DNA of 64,000 nt from Mesobacillus sp. AQ2 (GTDB lineage Bacteria; Bacillota; Bacilli; Bacillales; Cytobacillaceae): assembly GCF_030122805.1 (NCBI RefSeq), contig NZ_CP126080.1, positions 501,001-565,000 of the forward strand, given 5' to 3'. A model generated the notes under the pieces. It saw only the letters and a program-made list of their open reading frames with translations, was not told the DNA's origin and ran no database searches. The position numbers and the translations under genes are program-made. Below, piece by piece: positions 41,774 to 51,432 of the stretch; position 1 is the first letter of the stretch; each line of letters starts with the position of its first letter.

Positions 41774-42721
41774 TTAGCTGATCAATCCAGAGATCTTCCC
41801 CAAATCCACATTCCCGCCTGAAATGACGGTCACCACTTTTTTATCCTTAAAAGGCAGTTTGTTATGCATGGCAGCTGCGACTGTTGTTGCGCTTGAAGGT
41901 TCGATCAGCTGTTTCATTCGTTCCAAAACGAAGCTAAATGCATGGCGGATTTCTTCTTCACTGACCAGGACAAGGTCATCGAGGTATTTCATCAGGACAG
42001 GGAAGGTCAGGTCTCCAGGCTGGCTGCTCCTCAAGCCATCAGCGATTGTGGAGGTGGCTGGGATTGCGGTGATCTTCTTGTTTTTTAAAGATAGATAAGT
42101 GTCATTCGCAATCTCGGGTTCTACACCGATTACTTTGATCCGTGGGTTTGTCTCTTTTATGGCAGTGAGTATCCCCGAAAGAAGACCGCCACCGCCAATC
42201 GGAACAATCACGGCATCGACATCTTGTATCTGTTCGAGAACCTCCAATCCTACCGTTCCCTGACCAGCCATGATATACGGATCGTCATAGGGTGGGATGA
42301 ATACACCATTTTCTTGCTCAGCGATTTCCTGGGCCCTTGGCAGCCGCTCCGCAGACGTTATGCCGCACATTTCGGTCTTGCCATTATAGGCTTGAATGGC
42401 GTTCATTTTACATTGGCTGATATCCTCTGGAACGACAATGGTAGCAGGCACTCCATATTTATTCGCCACATAGGAAACTGCCTGGCCGTGATTGCCCGAG
42501 GAGGCTGCGGTTACATACTTTGCGCCATTCTCGACAGCTTGTTTCACTTTATTACTCGCGCCGCGGATCTTGAATGAGCCAGTCTTTTGCAAGTGCTCTG
42601 ATTTGAAAAAAATCTGGTTGCCGCATGCCATCGATAGTTGGTCTGATTTTAGGATAGGTGTTACATGAACGATGTCGCTAATTCGTTCCCGCGCTTCCTT
42701 CACATCTTTTAATGAGATCAT
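41774..42721 (-). CDS. Threonine/serine dehydratase-like PLP enzyme
   Basis: 315 aa from ATG 42721 (AAAGGGGGAATT upstream). Fold type II PLP enzyme: KTGSFKIRGASNK with the Schiff-base Lys (about 53), SSGNHGQAVSYVA phosphate-side loop, PIGGGGLLSGI (glycine-rich PLP phosphate cup) and VVTVISGGNVD near the end. It lacks the C-terminal ACT-like regulatory domain of biosynthetic IlvA, so it fits catabolic threonine dehydratase or serine racemase/dehydratase. Product would be 2-oxobutyrate or pyruvate plus ammonia. Exact substrate unresolved. Confidence 0.87.
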   Translation of the reverse strand: MISLKDVKEARERISDIVHVTPILKSDQLSMACGNQIFFKSEHLQKTGSFKIRGASNKVKQAVENGAKYVTAASSGNHGQAVSYVANKYGVPATIVVPEDISQCKMNAIQAYNGKTEMCGITSAERLPRAQEIAEQENGVFIPPYDDPYIMAGQGTVGLEVLEQIQDVDAVIVPIGGGGLLSGILTAIKETNPRIKVIGVEPEIANDTYLSLKNKKITAIPATSTIADGLRSSQPGDLTFPVLMKYLDDLVLVSEEEIRHAFSFVLERMKQLIEPSSATTVAAAMHNKLPFKDKKVVTVISGGNVDLGKISGLIS

Positions 42722-42903
42722 TTGTAATTCCCCCTTTGTTTTCACAACCATAAAACTGCCGACAAGAGCTTATTTATTCTATCTCTATTCGATACCAACT
42801 TTGAATATCCTTCTAAACGGAGGCATGAAGGGAAGCGATAAAATCCTTTAAAAGATAGAATCCAATATGAGATGATTATATAAGGAAGAAAGAGGTGAAT
42901 CAC

Positions 42904-43191
42904 TTGAAAAGGAAAGAGCTAAAAATCTTCACAACCATGTCATTCTTTATCGCGATAGCTGTAATCATTGTGATTCCTCTTTCGCTTTTCACATCTATAC
43001 CAAGAGAACTTGGATCATTCATATTCATCCTTACCTTGGTTGGCATCCCTTTCAGCATCATTTCGATGTTCAGCAAAGAGAGTTTATTGAAAAGGATTTT
43101 TGTCTTGATTGTCAATCTTGTGCCTATTAGTCTTTTCGGCTATGCCATCATTATGGATTTTATAGATGAATTTTTTCGATTGGCACCGTAG
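42904..43191 (+). CDS. Small three-helix membrane protein (95 aa)
   Basis: TTG start at 42904 with AAGAGGTGA upstream. Helices FTTMSFFIAIAVIIVIPLSL, LGSFIFILTLVGIPFSIISM and IFVLIVNLVPISLFGYAIIM; ends DFIDEFFRLAP. No family recognised. Confidence 0.6.
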   Translation: MKRKELKIFTTMSFFIAIAVIIVIPLSLFTSIPRELGSFIFILTLVGIPFSIISMFSKESLLKRIFVLIVNLVPISLFGYAIIMDFIDEFFRLAP

Positions 43192-43217
43192 CTGGAATCC
43201 TGAAACAATGACCAGTG

Positions 43218-43946
43218 TCAACGCTTCTTGAACACTCCGAATACAATCGTGATCAGGATGATGGCAGATAAGACATAGGAAGTGGTGCTCACTAGCGGAT
43301 GGGCGGCAGCATTTTTAACACCGATTCCAATGAAGGCCCAGACGAAGACCAGTGGATAGATGCGATCCTCATTTTTATATTGAAAATAAACAGCCAGGAG
43401 TGTAGCGATAACGAGCATGATGAGTGTCCAGGCCACATCGGATAGACCGAAGCCGTTCCAGCCGATATATTTCAAGTAATAGCTGATATTCGCGATGGTG
43501 GCGACGCTGATCCAGCCGAGGTAGACAGAAAAAGGGAGCAGATCCCAAAAAGAATGTTCTTCATTTTTGATCAGCTGATAAAGCTTGATAAGTGTCAGCA
43601 GCAAACCAATCATTACAAAAACCGTCAATAGGAAGAACTCGTAATGCCATAAAAGAATCCAGGCGGTATTGAGGACAGAGCTTAGCACATAAAGCGGAGC
43701 GGACTTTTGGTAGACCGGCAAATCCCTTCGTGAAGCCGGAAACTGCCTGATTGTCCAAATGAACAATAAAAAATAAATCAATCCCCAGATGCCAAAAACA
43801 TATCCTGCCGGAGTAAACAAAACATACAGCTTATTCGAAATTTCCCCGGTGTTCTGCCCATTGATCGGCAGAATATTCGCAAGTGCATTGACCGCGACCA
43901 CAACGATCGAGGCAAGCAGAATTAAAAGAAATCGTCCCATCCTCAT
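43218..43946 (-). CDS. TspO/MBR-related tryptophan-rich membrane protein
   Basis: 242 aa, about seven hydrophobic helices. The blocks FTPAGYVFGIWGLIYFLLFI, NTAWILLWHYEFFLLTVFVM and PFSVYLGWISVATIANISYY correspond to the TspO/MBR-like superfamily (tryptophan-rich sensory protein), though longer than TspO itself (about 160 aa). TspO proteins bind tetrapyrroles or related ligands; whether this larger relative does is unknown. Start ATG 43946 has AGCTGGGATG nearby, a weak ribosome site. Confidence 0.75.
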   Translation of the reverse strand: MRMGRFLLILLASIVVVAVNALANILPINGQNTGEISNKLYVLFTPAGYVFGIWGLIYFLLFIWTIRQFPASRRDLPVYQKSAPLYVLSSVLNTAWILLWHYEFFLLTVFVMIGLLLTLIKLYQLIKNEEHSFWDLLPFSVYLGWISVATIANISYYLKYIGWNGFGLSDVAWTLIMLVIATLLAVYFQYKNEDRIYPLVFVWAFIGIGVKNAAAHPLVSTTSYVLSAIILITIVFGVFKKR

Positions 43947-44132
43947 CCCAGCTTTCCTTTTCGTATTTGTTCATACTATTCCACAACAAGCAAGTGCATA
44001 ACTACATTTAGCCTTCAGCGAAGGGAATAAAACTTATTGGGGCACATCACCGTCCCTCTGTCCCGTTTGTGTTCCTTGGTGAATATAAAGCGTATATTAT
44101 ATAATGAAATTAAAAGCAGGAAGGGTGAGATC

Positions 44133-44696
44133 ATGAGCTTACCAGAAGATCGACGTATATCACTAAGTGAATTTTATCGATATAGAGAGGATTCCGACCA
44201 GCTACTGGAGTATATAGACGGTATGGTTTTTATGACACCTTCTCCTTCCACGAAGCATCAAAGAATATCAGGACGTTTGCATGCTCAGTTGTTCCAGCTG
44301 CTTGATGGCTCAGGATGTGAGGTGTTCCAAGCGCCGTTTGATGTAGAGCTAAAGAGCGATCATATGGAAGGGACCAGGATTGTTATCCCTGATCTTTCTA
44401 TCATTTGCGACAAAACAGGTTTCCAGGAAAATAGATATGTAGGGGTTCCTTCACTGATCATTGAGATTATTAGTCCTTCGAATCAATCGCATGACCTGGT
44501 TTTCAAACTGAACCTTTACATGCAGTTTGGTGTAAAGGAATATTGGATCGTGAATCCGCTCATAAATACCATTCAAGTGTATGTCTTAGATGAAAAGAAG
44601 ACATTTAAATTACATGACGTTGCTAAAGATAAAGGCATCATAAGGTCGGCGTTCTTGAAAGAATTCAACGTTGATGTAGAGAAAATCTTTGCTTAA
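44133..44696 (+). CDS. Uma2/DUF820 family PD-(D/E)XK nuclease-like protein
   Basis: 187 aa from ATG 44133 (AGGAAGGGTGAG upstream). Uma2 pattern: LLEYIDGMVFMTPSPSTKHQ (about 24-43), ISGRLHAQLFQLL, VIPDLSIICDK (catalytic Asp), PSLIIEIISPSNQSHDLVFK (ExxSPS with Glu and Lys) and YMQFGVKEYWIVNP. These are predicted endonucleases, widespread in cyanobacteria and sporadic in Bacillus, of unknown biological role. Stand-alone gene, likely acquired. Confidence 0.87.
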   Translation: MSLPEDRRISLSEFYRYREDSDQLLEYIDGMVFMTPSPSTKHQRISGRLHAQLFQLLDGSGCEVFQAPFDVELKSDHMEGTRIVIPDLSIICDKTGFQENRYVGVPSLIIEIISPSNQSHDLVFKLNLYMQFGVKEYWIVNPLINTIQVYVLDEKKTFKLHDVAKDKGIIRSAFLKEFNVDVEKIFA

Positions 44697-44728
44697 ATCG
44701 AAGGCTTAGACAATATGTGTATACAAAA

Positions 44729-44757
44729 GAGGATAGCCACTAAGCTATCCTCTTTAT
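44729..44757. terminator. Bidirectional terminator
   Basis: GAGGATAGC/GCTATCCTC stem with T-rich tail between two convergent genes. Confidence 0.78.
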
Positions 44758-44764
44758 ATTTCGC

Positions 44765-45235
44765 TTACAATCCAGGAATGAAGAAAATCACCAGCAATAG
44801 GATCAATAATGTCCAAACAAATGATGATCTGATTTTTTGTTGATTTCCTAAACTTTTATTATTTTTATGAACAATCGATAAGGTTAAAACATTGGCTAAA
44901 AATAGAAAGTAGTAAAGAATGATATACAAGATCCAGCGGCTATGTTCCACTGCGGACGCCAATGGAGTAAACATGACCAGGCTAATGAAAATGACGACTG
45001 AAAGGAAAAAGACCACCAATACCACGATATTCATTTTATCCCATGCCGGATGGATTAAGAATGATTGGCTCGTCTTCGTTTGAAAATATAAGATCAAGCT
45101 AATTATTCCTAAAACAGCGGCAATGAACAAAGTTGATAAGAGAAATTGCAAATATGGATATTGAACGGTATTGCTAGAAAGATTGTCCTTATACAAGTCT
45201 GCTATGAAAGCGAGAATGACCAAAATGATGATCAT
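44765..45235 (-). CDS. Membrane protein of unknown function (156 aa)
   Basis: Four strongly hydrophobic helices (IIILVILAFIADLY; FLLSTLFIAAVLGIISLILY; MNIVVLVVFFLSVVIFISLV; WILYIILYYFLFLANVLTLS) and a fifth at the C-terminus (SFVWTLLILLLVIFFIPGL). No motif points to a function. Start is taken at ATG 45235 with a weak AAGG site. Confidence 0.6.
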   Translation of the reverse strand: MIIILVILAFIADLYKDNLSSNTVQYPYLQFLLSTLFIAAVLGIISLILYFQTKTSQSFLIHPAWDKMNIVVLVVFFLSVVIFISLVMFTPLASAVEHSRWILYIILYYFLFLANVLTLSIVHKNNKSLGNQQKIRSSFVWTLLILLLVIFFIPGL

Positions 45236-45318
45236 AATGCCTTGATAGATTTTCCATTTTGAAATGATTTTGCAACACCACCATATATTAAAATCACGTA
45301 CCTATGTAACTAGCTAAT

Positions 45319-46341
45319 TCAAATACCGCTTAAGAGCCCCTGTTCCACAGCCTCCATGATGTCATAGGCACCCTCGGATTTATTGGAGCAGACCACGGCG
45401 ATGGCCTGGGTGGCCGGGTAGTAGGCGGAGTGGAAGCTGACTCCTGGGTCATAGCCCATCACATGGTATTTAGCTACTTGCCCGGATTCATTCTTGATCC
45501 AGATGCCGTACCCGTAATAGCCGGTTTCGTTGGCTTGCGCGTGGGGGGTGAGCAGTCGTTCCAAGGTCTCCTTTGTGAGTAAAAGCTGCCCAAATAACGC
45601 TTTCCACAGCTCGGCCATGTCGTTTACGGTGATATAGGCTCCTCCGTCAGAGCCGCCTTTTACCGGCAGGGAATAGATATTGGTTTTCCATGTTCCGTCA
45701 GGAAGATCGATATAGCCGGTCGCTGTATTGGCGGGCAATTGATCAAATGAAAAATAACCTGAATCATTCATGCCAGCTCTTTTGAAAATATGTTCCTCGA
45801 CATAATCCGTGAATGTCATCTTGGAAGCCTGTTCAACAATCAGTCCGAGTAAAATATAGCCAGCATTATTGTAGTGAAAAGCTTCACCGGGAGCAGCTTT
45901 CATTTGTTCATTTTGGAACATCGGCAAAAAATCGCTGAGGTTCCTGATGTGGTACATCGGTCTCGCCACCCAGAGATCCTCGAAATCATCCATGATTTTT
46001 TCATCAAAATAATCAGGAATCCCCGAGGTATGCGTCAGCAAATGTTGAATCGTAATCTCTTCATTAAATCTAGGAAACTTGATGTCAAGACAGTCTCTCA
46101 ATCTCGTATCAAAGGTGAGTTTTCCATCCTCGACAAGCTGGCAAATGGCAATTGCCGTGAACAGCTTGCAGCCAGAAGCGATGCCGAAACGCGTGTCAGT
46201 GTTGTTTTTTACCTGATCCGAGCGGTTGGAAAAGCCAAAGCTTGCACTTGCTGCCGGAGCATTCCCCTGCTGGACGAAAACCGTACCTGAAAAATCGATC
46301 TTTGTGTGAATACCTGATAAAACCTGATTCAAATTCTTCAA
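45319..46341 (-). CDS. Serine hydrolase, beta-lactamase/PBP-like (class C fold)
   Basis: 340 aa without signal peptide. Active-site SxxK is FGIASGCKLFTA (Ser about 56, Lys about 59), the second motif is YNNAGY (YxN) and the third region near HVMGYDPGVSFHSAYYP replaces the KTG/HxG triad. ITIQHLLTHTSGIPDYF is typical of the esterase/D-aminopeptidase-like branch. Cytosolic location makes a peptidase or esterase more likely than antibiotic resistance. Start ATG 46341 with CTGGAGGTTG upstream. Confidence 0.87.
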   Translation of the reverse strand: MKNLNQVLSGIHTKIDFSGTVFVQQGNAPAASASFGFSNRSDQVKNNTDTRFGIASGCKLFTAIAICQLVEDGKLTFDTRLRDCLDIKFPRFNEEITIQHLLTHTSGIPDYFDEKIMDDFEDLWVARPMYHIRNLSDFLPMFQNEQMKAAPGEAFHYNNAGYILLGLIVEQASKMTFTDYVEEHIFKRAGMNDSGYFSFDQLPANTATGYIDLPDGTWKTNIYSLPVKGGSDGGAYITVNDMAELWKALFGQLLLTKETLERLLTPHAQANETGYYGYGIWIKNESGQVAKYHVMGYDPGVSFHSAYYPATQAIAVVCSNKSEGAYDIMEAVEQGLLSGI

Positions 46342-46453
46342 TTCAACCTCCAGTGCTATGTATGACCTGTTTTTATGTTACCATAAATATACAAAGTTGG
46401 ATGTTATCGGTCAGGGTTGACGAATGTTTTTAAATAAAAGTGGGGAAGAAGCA

Positions 46454-47284
46454 ATGAACAATAAAATAGCATTATGGTTGTTAGCTGGTATGGACTTATT
46501 GCTTGTCATCATGCATATGGCAGGATACTTCTTTCTGTTTTTGAAGCCAACGGGGTACTTGATTCCATTGGCCGCAAATGTGATTGTTTTAGCGGTCATC
46601 GCTTATCGGTCATCCCGTCGCAAAAAATGGGGTGCAGCCATTGGAGTGACCGTGATCGTTCCGGTTATGCTGCTTCACGGTCTCATGCTTCTGGTCAAGG
46701 AAAATCACTTTAAGAAAATTGAATCGCCGTGGAACAACCAGTCCGTCGTCATTGAATACCGATTCTTTTCGCTAGGCGAAACGACGTATCAATACCATTT
46801 TTACAGAACAAGGTTTGGCTTGATTGGCAAACTGCTTGATGATCAATCGATCACCATGGTTGTACAGGGAACGGAACATCCAGGTTTGGATGCGGAAGGA
46901 ATCCTCGGTGTGGACAGGGCTGAATGGGTGACGGAAAGCACGGTGCGTTTTCCTGCCTGGAAGGGAATGAAAGAGGTTCATCTTGGACCGTTCAAGCCAG
47001 GGCAGAGTGTAGCTGATCACACTAGTGATATCGTGACTTTCATGAAAAAAGCCGAGATGAAAGAAAACGGCCACATCATTGTAGTCAATGGAAACCGGCT
47101 GACAACACGTTATGACGAAGCAACAGGTGAGAGCTGGATTGATGTGACAAGCGAAGAAGATAAGGGACCCATTCCAAGACAGCAGTGCAACCGCATCGTG
47201 CCGAATGAAGAGCGAGGCTATTATATGCTGGAAGAGTGTACGCATCAGTGGGAATATCCTTTATTCCCTTTGAGTGGTGACTGA
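46454..47284 (+). CDS. Membrane-anchored protein of unknown function
   Basis: 276 aa from ATG 46454 (GTGGGGAAGAAG upstream). Three N-terminal helices (ALWLLAGMDLLLVIMHMAGY; GYLIPLAANVIVLAVIAY; AAIGVTVIVPVMLLHGLMLL) are followed by a 190-residue beta-rich outside or cytosolic domain (VVIEYRFFSLGETTYQYHFY, then TRYDEATGESWIDVTSEEDK) ending YPLFPLSGD. No family recognised. Confidence 0.65.
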   Translation: MNNKIALWLLAGMDLLLVIMHMAGYFFLFLKPTGYLIPLAANVIVLAVIAYRSSRRKKWGAAIGVTVIVPVMLLHGLMLLVKENHFKKIESPWNNQSVVIEYRFFSLGETTYQYHFYRTRFGLIGKLLDDQSITMVVQGTEHPGLDAEGILGVDRAEWVTESTVRFPAWKGMKEVHLGPFKPGQSVADHTSDIVTFMKKAEMKENGHIIVVNGNRLTTRYDEATGESWIDVTSEEDKGPIPRQQCNRIVPNEERGYYMLEECTHQWEYPLFPLSGD

Positions 47285-47441
47285 TTGGTTGTGCTGTAGG
47301 AGCCAAACTATTATGTGTGATTTTCGGGACTTTTTTATCATTAACTATATTACAATCCAATAACAATTCCTTTAAAACCTTCTATTTCTTCGAGAAATGT
47401 GATACTATGACGGACATGTTGGTTGAAAGGGGAGTTTGTTT

Positions 47442-48140
47442 ATGATGAAGCGATTTTTAACAGGCGTTCTTTTCTTGAGCATCGCCGCCCTAGTGCTTGG
47501 CGCATGCAGCAATGATAGCTCGAAAGGGAATGCTGAAAAAGAAAATAAAGAAGATATAGTTGCAACAGTAGATGGAAAAGATATTTCAAAAAAAGAATAT
47601 AAAAAAGAACTGGATGCCATGAAGGCAACTTACGAACAGCAAGGTATGCCGGCAGACCAGATGGATAGCAAGATGAAGGAACAACTTGAAAAGTCTGTTC
47701 TGGATCAAATGATCAATGCGGAGCTGCTTCTCCAGACAGCAGAGAAGGACGGCGTCTCTGTTGAACAGAAAGAAATCGATGCAGAATTGGAAAAGATCAA
47801 AACCAACTTCGAAGATGAAAAACAGTATGAAGAAGCATTGAAAAAGAACAAATTGAGTGAGAAAGAACTTAAGGCCCAACTGAAAAAGCAAATGACTGTC
47901 ACACAATATCTGGACAGCAAGATCGGCAAGGTAGAAGCCTCCGATGAAGAAATCCAGGCAATGTATGATCAATACAAGCAGCAAGCTGAAGGCCAAAAGC
48001 AAAAGCCAGAAGAACTCGAAAAAATCAAACCACAGCTTGAGCAGCAAGTTCTAGCACAAAAGAAAGATGAAAAGATCACCCAGCTAGTGGAAAAAATCCG
48101 CAAAGACAATGAAGATAAAGTGAAAATCCGTAAGGCGTAG
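47442..48140 (+). CDS. SurA N-terminal-domain lipoprotein (foldase-like)
   Basis: 232 aa. Lipoprotein signal ALVLGAC (Cys about 21). The mature part is KE-rich and helical: VATVDGKDISKKEYKKELDA, then LEKSVLDQMINAELLLQTAE (SurA_N/trigger-factor-like chaperone domain), then EASDEEIQAMYDQYK. It resembles PrsA/SurA proteins but the parvulin isomerase domain is absent; the chain goes straight to the C-terminal helical arm (EKIKPQLEQQVLAQKKDEKI). Likely a membrane-bound chaperone for secreted proteins. Start ATG with AAAGGGGAG upstream. Confidence 0.82.
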   Translation: MMKRFLTGVLFLSIAALVLGACSNDSSKGNAEKENKEDIVATVDGKDISKKEYKKELDAMKATYEQQGMPADQMDSKMKEQLEKSVLDQMINAELLLQTAEKDGVSVEQKEIDAELEKIKTNFEDEKQYEEALKKNKLSEKELKAQLKKQMTVTQYLDSKIGKVEASDEEIQAMYDQYKQQAEGQKQKPEELEKIKPQLEQQVLAQKKDEKITQLVEKIRKDNEDKVKIRKA

Positions 48141-48166
48141 AAAGGTTCCTGCCTCGGATTTTTAAT

Positions 48167-48198
48167 GGGGGATAGACCTATGTCTATCCTCTTTTTTA
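48167..48198 (+). terminator. Terminator of SurA-like gene
   Basis: GGATAGAC/GTCTATCC stem followed by a TCTTTTTT tail. Confidence 0.8.
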
Positions 48199-48373
48199 TG
48201 GACTTGGGATTAGCATCATAGGAATGTCATTTTATTTGCTAAAATACCAACCATTTTAATCAATCATCTGGAGAACCTGCAAGTAAAACAATGTGAAACC
48301 TTCTTTACAATTAACTCGTATAAATTTATACAAAATCAATCGAGTTTTGATTAAGCTAAAAGAGGGATTGGAA

Positions 48374-48823
48374 TTGGGAAATCAAGAGATTTTCATGTAT
48401 TATTTAATACTCATACTTGGAGTCTTGTTTGTTTTAGGGGCAGTGTTTATTTTTAGTGGTATGTATAGTAACAAGGATTATTCAATATTAAATATAGGTA
48501 AGAGCTTGGGAATCCTTTTACTTGGTGTTTTATTTTTAGCCATTACTCTTCCAAGCATAAAATATATGGTTCTTAAGGAATATGATGTCGTCGCAGGGAA
48601 ATGTGTTATCGAAATCGATTCATCAGGTCGTTCATCAGTAACGACCTTTAGAATACTCGATTCAGATGAAATATTTACCTTCAGAGATATTCCTGCACTT
48701 GATGCTTATGGAAAGTCAATTCCATATTATTGCGAGCTCACAGTTACAAAAGATCATATGTTTGAAATTAGTTATAAAATATACGACGTTAAAACACGAA
48801 AATTAATCGTAACAAATCAATAG
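48374..48823 (+). CDS. Membrane protein of unknown function (149 aa)
   Basis: Start TTG 48374 with AGAGGGAT upstream (a GTG at 48293 is in frame but lacks a ribosome site). Two helices, YYLILILGVLFVLGAVFIFS and KSLGILLLGVLFLAITLPSI, then a beta-rich domain of about 85 residues (YDVVAGKCVIEIDSSGRSSV, TFRILDSDEIFTFRDIPA). First gene of the AT-rich accessory region; followed by the first cassette-type repeat. Confidence 0.6.
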   Translation: MGNQEIFMYYLILILGVLFVLGAVFIFSGMYSNKDYSILNIGKSLGILLLGVLFLAITLPSIKYMVLKEYDVVAGKCVIEIDSSGRSSVTTFRILDSDEIFTFRDIPALDAYGKSIPYYCELTVTKDHMFEISYKIYDVKTRKLIVTNQ

Positions 48824-48844
48824 TAGATTCTTACCTAAACAACG

Positions 48845-48921
48845 GATGCGTTGGTCAATATCCAGCTTCCATAGGTGGCGGCTGTTTTTATTGAATTCCT
48901 TATTGAACTCCCTCAGTTAGA
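48845..48921 (+). repeat. Cassette-type hairpin repeat, diverged copy
   Basis: GATGCGTTGGTC, then GGTGGCGGCTGTTTTTATTG, then AATTCCTTATTGAACTCCC. The 3' part matches other copies well; the hairpin arm has diverged. Confidence 0.6.
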
Positions 48922-49171
48922 TACCATTATCTCTCGAATACTCACTTATTCGCAGGATTTCAAATCACTTGAAAGAATAGTAGGGGATAGATTGAATGAG
49001 TCTGAACATTATGGCTACCTGAAGGCGTACTTTAATAAAGGATTTACTGCTAAATCCAATGATTTCCATATAATGTACGTTTTCTCCACGCTACCCCTGG
49101 AGGTTTTCACTCCCATGTCTCAACGGGTCAAAAGCCCTCTCATTCCTTCGTTACACCTATCCAAGTGGTAG
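48875..49171 (+). pseudogene. Possible gene fragment upstream of IS110 element
   Basis: A GTG-started frame of 98 codons overlaps the repeat at its 5' end. The stretch IISRILTYSQDFKSLERIVG to SNDFHIMYVF has protein-like composition, but there is no ribosome site and the C-terminus (VKSPLIPSLHLSKW) looks random. Probably the middle of a gene cut off by the neighbouring IS element. Confidence 0.3.
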
Positions 49172-49199
49172 AGGCCGGTCTTTCTAAAGAAACGGGTCT

Positions 49200-50700
49200 G
49201 AGCCCTTTTGTTCAATAAATCCGGTACTTGTACATTCTTTGAGTCCTGCGAAAAAGGCAGTATTCGAAAGGTATTAAATCTAAAGTATTTCTTTAATTAT
49301 TAACTAAACGTTAGGCAGCTATTGGCGTAATCGATTGGATCTTCTCGGAACGATAAGAATCATTCTTTCTGGCCATTCCTACTAATACTCTGGCGAGTTT
49401 ATGGATTAATTTCATTATTGATTTCATTTTCTTCATCTTCTTCACATTAACATTCTTAGCGTGCAGCTCTTTAAAATCAGGGTTGTTCATGACAAGACTC
49501 ATTGTGGCTAAATACAAAAAGCGCCGTAAACGCGATCTGCCACGCTTAGAAAGGACAATTTGTCCTTTCCATTTACCTGAACTGGCCTCTGAAAGATGTA
49601 ATCCAGCATGGCGCAATAGAGAATTACCATGCGCAAAACCACTGAGGTCACCCGATTCTCCAAGAATGCCTGCAAGTGCAATTTCACTAATTCCTTTGAT
49701 GGCAAGCAACTTTTTTGCGAAAGGAATTTGTTTAAGTAGGGAAGTGACTTCCTGTTCAACTCGTTCAAGTTGCGCAGTGGCTAAATCAAACTCTTCAATT
49801 AGCTGTTCCAGGTGTAGTTTATAAGCATCGAGTGCTTGTCGAGTGCCGACTGAATGCACAGCTAATTCAATTAAGGCTTGTGCTTTTTTTATCCCAGGTT
49901 GTCTTTTCATTTGGGATTTCCAACCTTCAACGACATCGGGTGCTTTCATGGAGCGTAGTTCAAGTGGTGTAGGGAATAGGCGCAGAGTCGCCATAGCCCC
50001 TTTGCCTTTGACATCTTTGAATACCTGTCGAAGTTCTGGAAAAACAATATCGACCCAACGGTTAATTTGATTGATGGCACTAACAAGTCTCTTAACTGTC
50101 ATATCACGGTTAGACATTAAAACTCTTAGTTTTTCAAAGACCTCTGAATTAGGGCGAATAAAGGAATAATAACCATTCTTGACCATATCAGCGATAACGA
50201 GAGCATCTTTTTTATCACTTTTCGATCGGCTATTATCACGGTTTTCTTTATTCTTTTTTACATGATGAGGGTTAACAGTTACTGCTTCAATGTCTTGATC
50301 ATATAGCCATTTTGAAAGGTTAATCCAATAATGTCCTGTAGGTTCCATCCCTATGATAGTTGAAGAAAAGCCTCTTAAGGTTTTTAACTGGTTTATCCAC
50401 TGTAGTAATTTAGCAAAACCTTCTTCATTATTTTCGAAGGTAAGTGGATCTCCCACTATTATTCCACGGAAATTCACAGCTCTGGCTACATGTAATTCTT
50501 GTGCAATATCCACACCAACTACAAGGTGGCTATCTGAAATTCTCTCTATCAGTTGATTTTGTTTGTCCTGCATTTTAAACTTCATAGTAAGGGTTCCTCC
50601 TTAGGGTTCTGAGTTAGAGTGGTGTCTATACTCATATCTTACTGAGGGACCTTATTTTATTCAAAGTTGAGAATTAGCTTTCTACAGGAATTCTATAGCA
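49200..50700 (-). mobile_element. IS110-family insertion sequence A
   Basis: Contains an intact transposase gene (49311-50585). The transposase-proximal left end reaches to about 50693: the sequence from ATTCCTGTAGA through CCTCAGTAAGATATGAG to AAGGAGGAA is repeated at 61463-61560, which fixes that side. The other end is not determined; boundaries are approximate. IS110 elements have no terminal inverted repeats. Confidence 0.7.
49311..50585 (-). CDS. IS110 family transposase (DEDD recombinase)
   Basis: 424 aa, intact. N-terminal RuvC-like DEDD domain: VVGVDIAQELHVARAVNFRG (first Asp), IIGMEPTGHYWINLSKWLYD (Glu) and SRSKSDKKDALVIADMVKNG (Asp pair). C-terminal Tnp20 domain: LLAIKGISEIALAGILGESG and KWKGQIVLSKRGRSRLRRFL with the Ser nucleophile. 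IS110 recombinases are guided by a bridge RNA encoded in the element's noncoding end (established for the family). Start ATG 50585 with AAGGAGGAA upstream. Confidence 0.93.
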   Translation of the reverse strand: MKFKMQDKQNQLIERISDSHLVVGVDIAQELHVARAVNFRGIIVGDPLTFENNEEGFAKLLQWINQLKTLRGFSSTIIGMEPTGHYWINLSKWLYDQDIEAVTVNPHHVKKNKENRDNSRSKSDKKDALVIADMVKNGYYSFIRPNSEVFEKLRVLMSNRDMTVKRLVSAINQINRWVDIVFPELRQVFKDVKGKGAMATLRLFPTPLELRSMKAPDVVEGWKSQMKRQPGIKKAQALIELAVHSVGTRQALDAYKLHLEQLIEEFDLATAQLERVEQEVTSLLKQIPFAKKLLAIKGISEIALAGILGESGDLSGFAHGNSLLRHAGLHLSEASSGKWKGQIVLSKRGRSRLRRFLYLATMSLVMNNPDFKELHAKNVNVKKMKKMKSIMKLIHKLARVLVGMARKNDSYRSEKIQSITPIAA

Positions 50701-50835
50701 GCATGATAGGTTCAATAAGAATGAAGATACTATTATTAAAATCTTTATTATTAGGGAGGATCCGACTATAAAAAATTTTATTTTAATTTTAAAGCCTATT
50801 TGGATATCCCAAACAGGCTTTAATTTCGGCTAAAG

Positions 50836-51108
50836 TTACTCTATACGAAGAGCAACTATGTCACGGCAGTCGACAAAAAGAGTGGTACCTGGCTCTTTTT
50901 CTTCGTCTTTAAATGTTGCACAGCAAGTTCTATTATTAATTCTCAAGAAGATTACATCTTCTAATACTTTACCACCTGATAAAAATACATCTACTTCTGT
51001 TCCTCGCTCTAACCTGTTTAGTATATTACAAGCACATTTATCACATCTGCTGCGGCTTGAACTTGTCCTCTTTTGATGACCCTCATTAGAATCACAGTAT
51101 TCACACAT
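50836..51108 (-). CDS. Small Cys-rich zinc-ribbon-like protein (90 aa)
   Basis: Start ATG 51108, nine bases after AAGGAGG; an in-frame ATG six bases earlier is possible. The N-terminus has MCEYCDSNEG and RCDKCACNIL, two CxxC pairs suited to bind one zinc. The second half, GTEVDVFLSGGKVLEDVIFL and CRDIVALRIE, has the small barrel pattern seen also in the 68-aa protein at 31946. No family name assigned. Confidence 0.6.
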   Translation of the reverse strand: MCEYCDSNEGHQKRTSSSRSRCDKCACNILNRLERGTEVDVFLSGGKVLEDVIFLRINNRTCCATFKDEEKEPGTTLFVDCRDIVALRIE

Positions 51109-51432
51109 TATCATTATCCTCCTTTCATTTATTGAATTACTTGCAATATCAATATATGTGGAGAAAAAAATGGTGTATAAACAAGTTCCCTGATTCAAAG
51201 GCACATTTTATTCTGATAATGAAAACCAAGTTCAAATTATAGATAAACTCAAAGAAACAATTGGGGGTAAAATCTCCCCAAGGTGCAGTCGAAAATGATG
51301 AACCTTACTTTAAATACAAACGATGCAGGGAGTTGAAGAAGAACTCTTGAATAGTATCTCACTTTTTAGTCTCTGAAGAACTAATACAAAATAAAAGGTA
51401 CTTCACTATAGTGAAAGCACCTGTACTATAAT

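Noticed and set aside
47586..48047. 153-codon minus-strand frame opposite the SurA-like lipoprotein
   Set aside because: Phe/Leu-rich because it mirrors the Lys/Glu-rich sense strand; a shadow.
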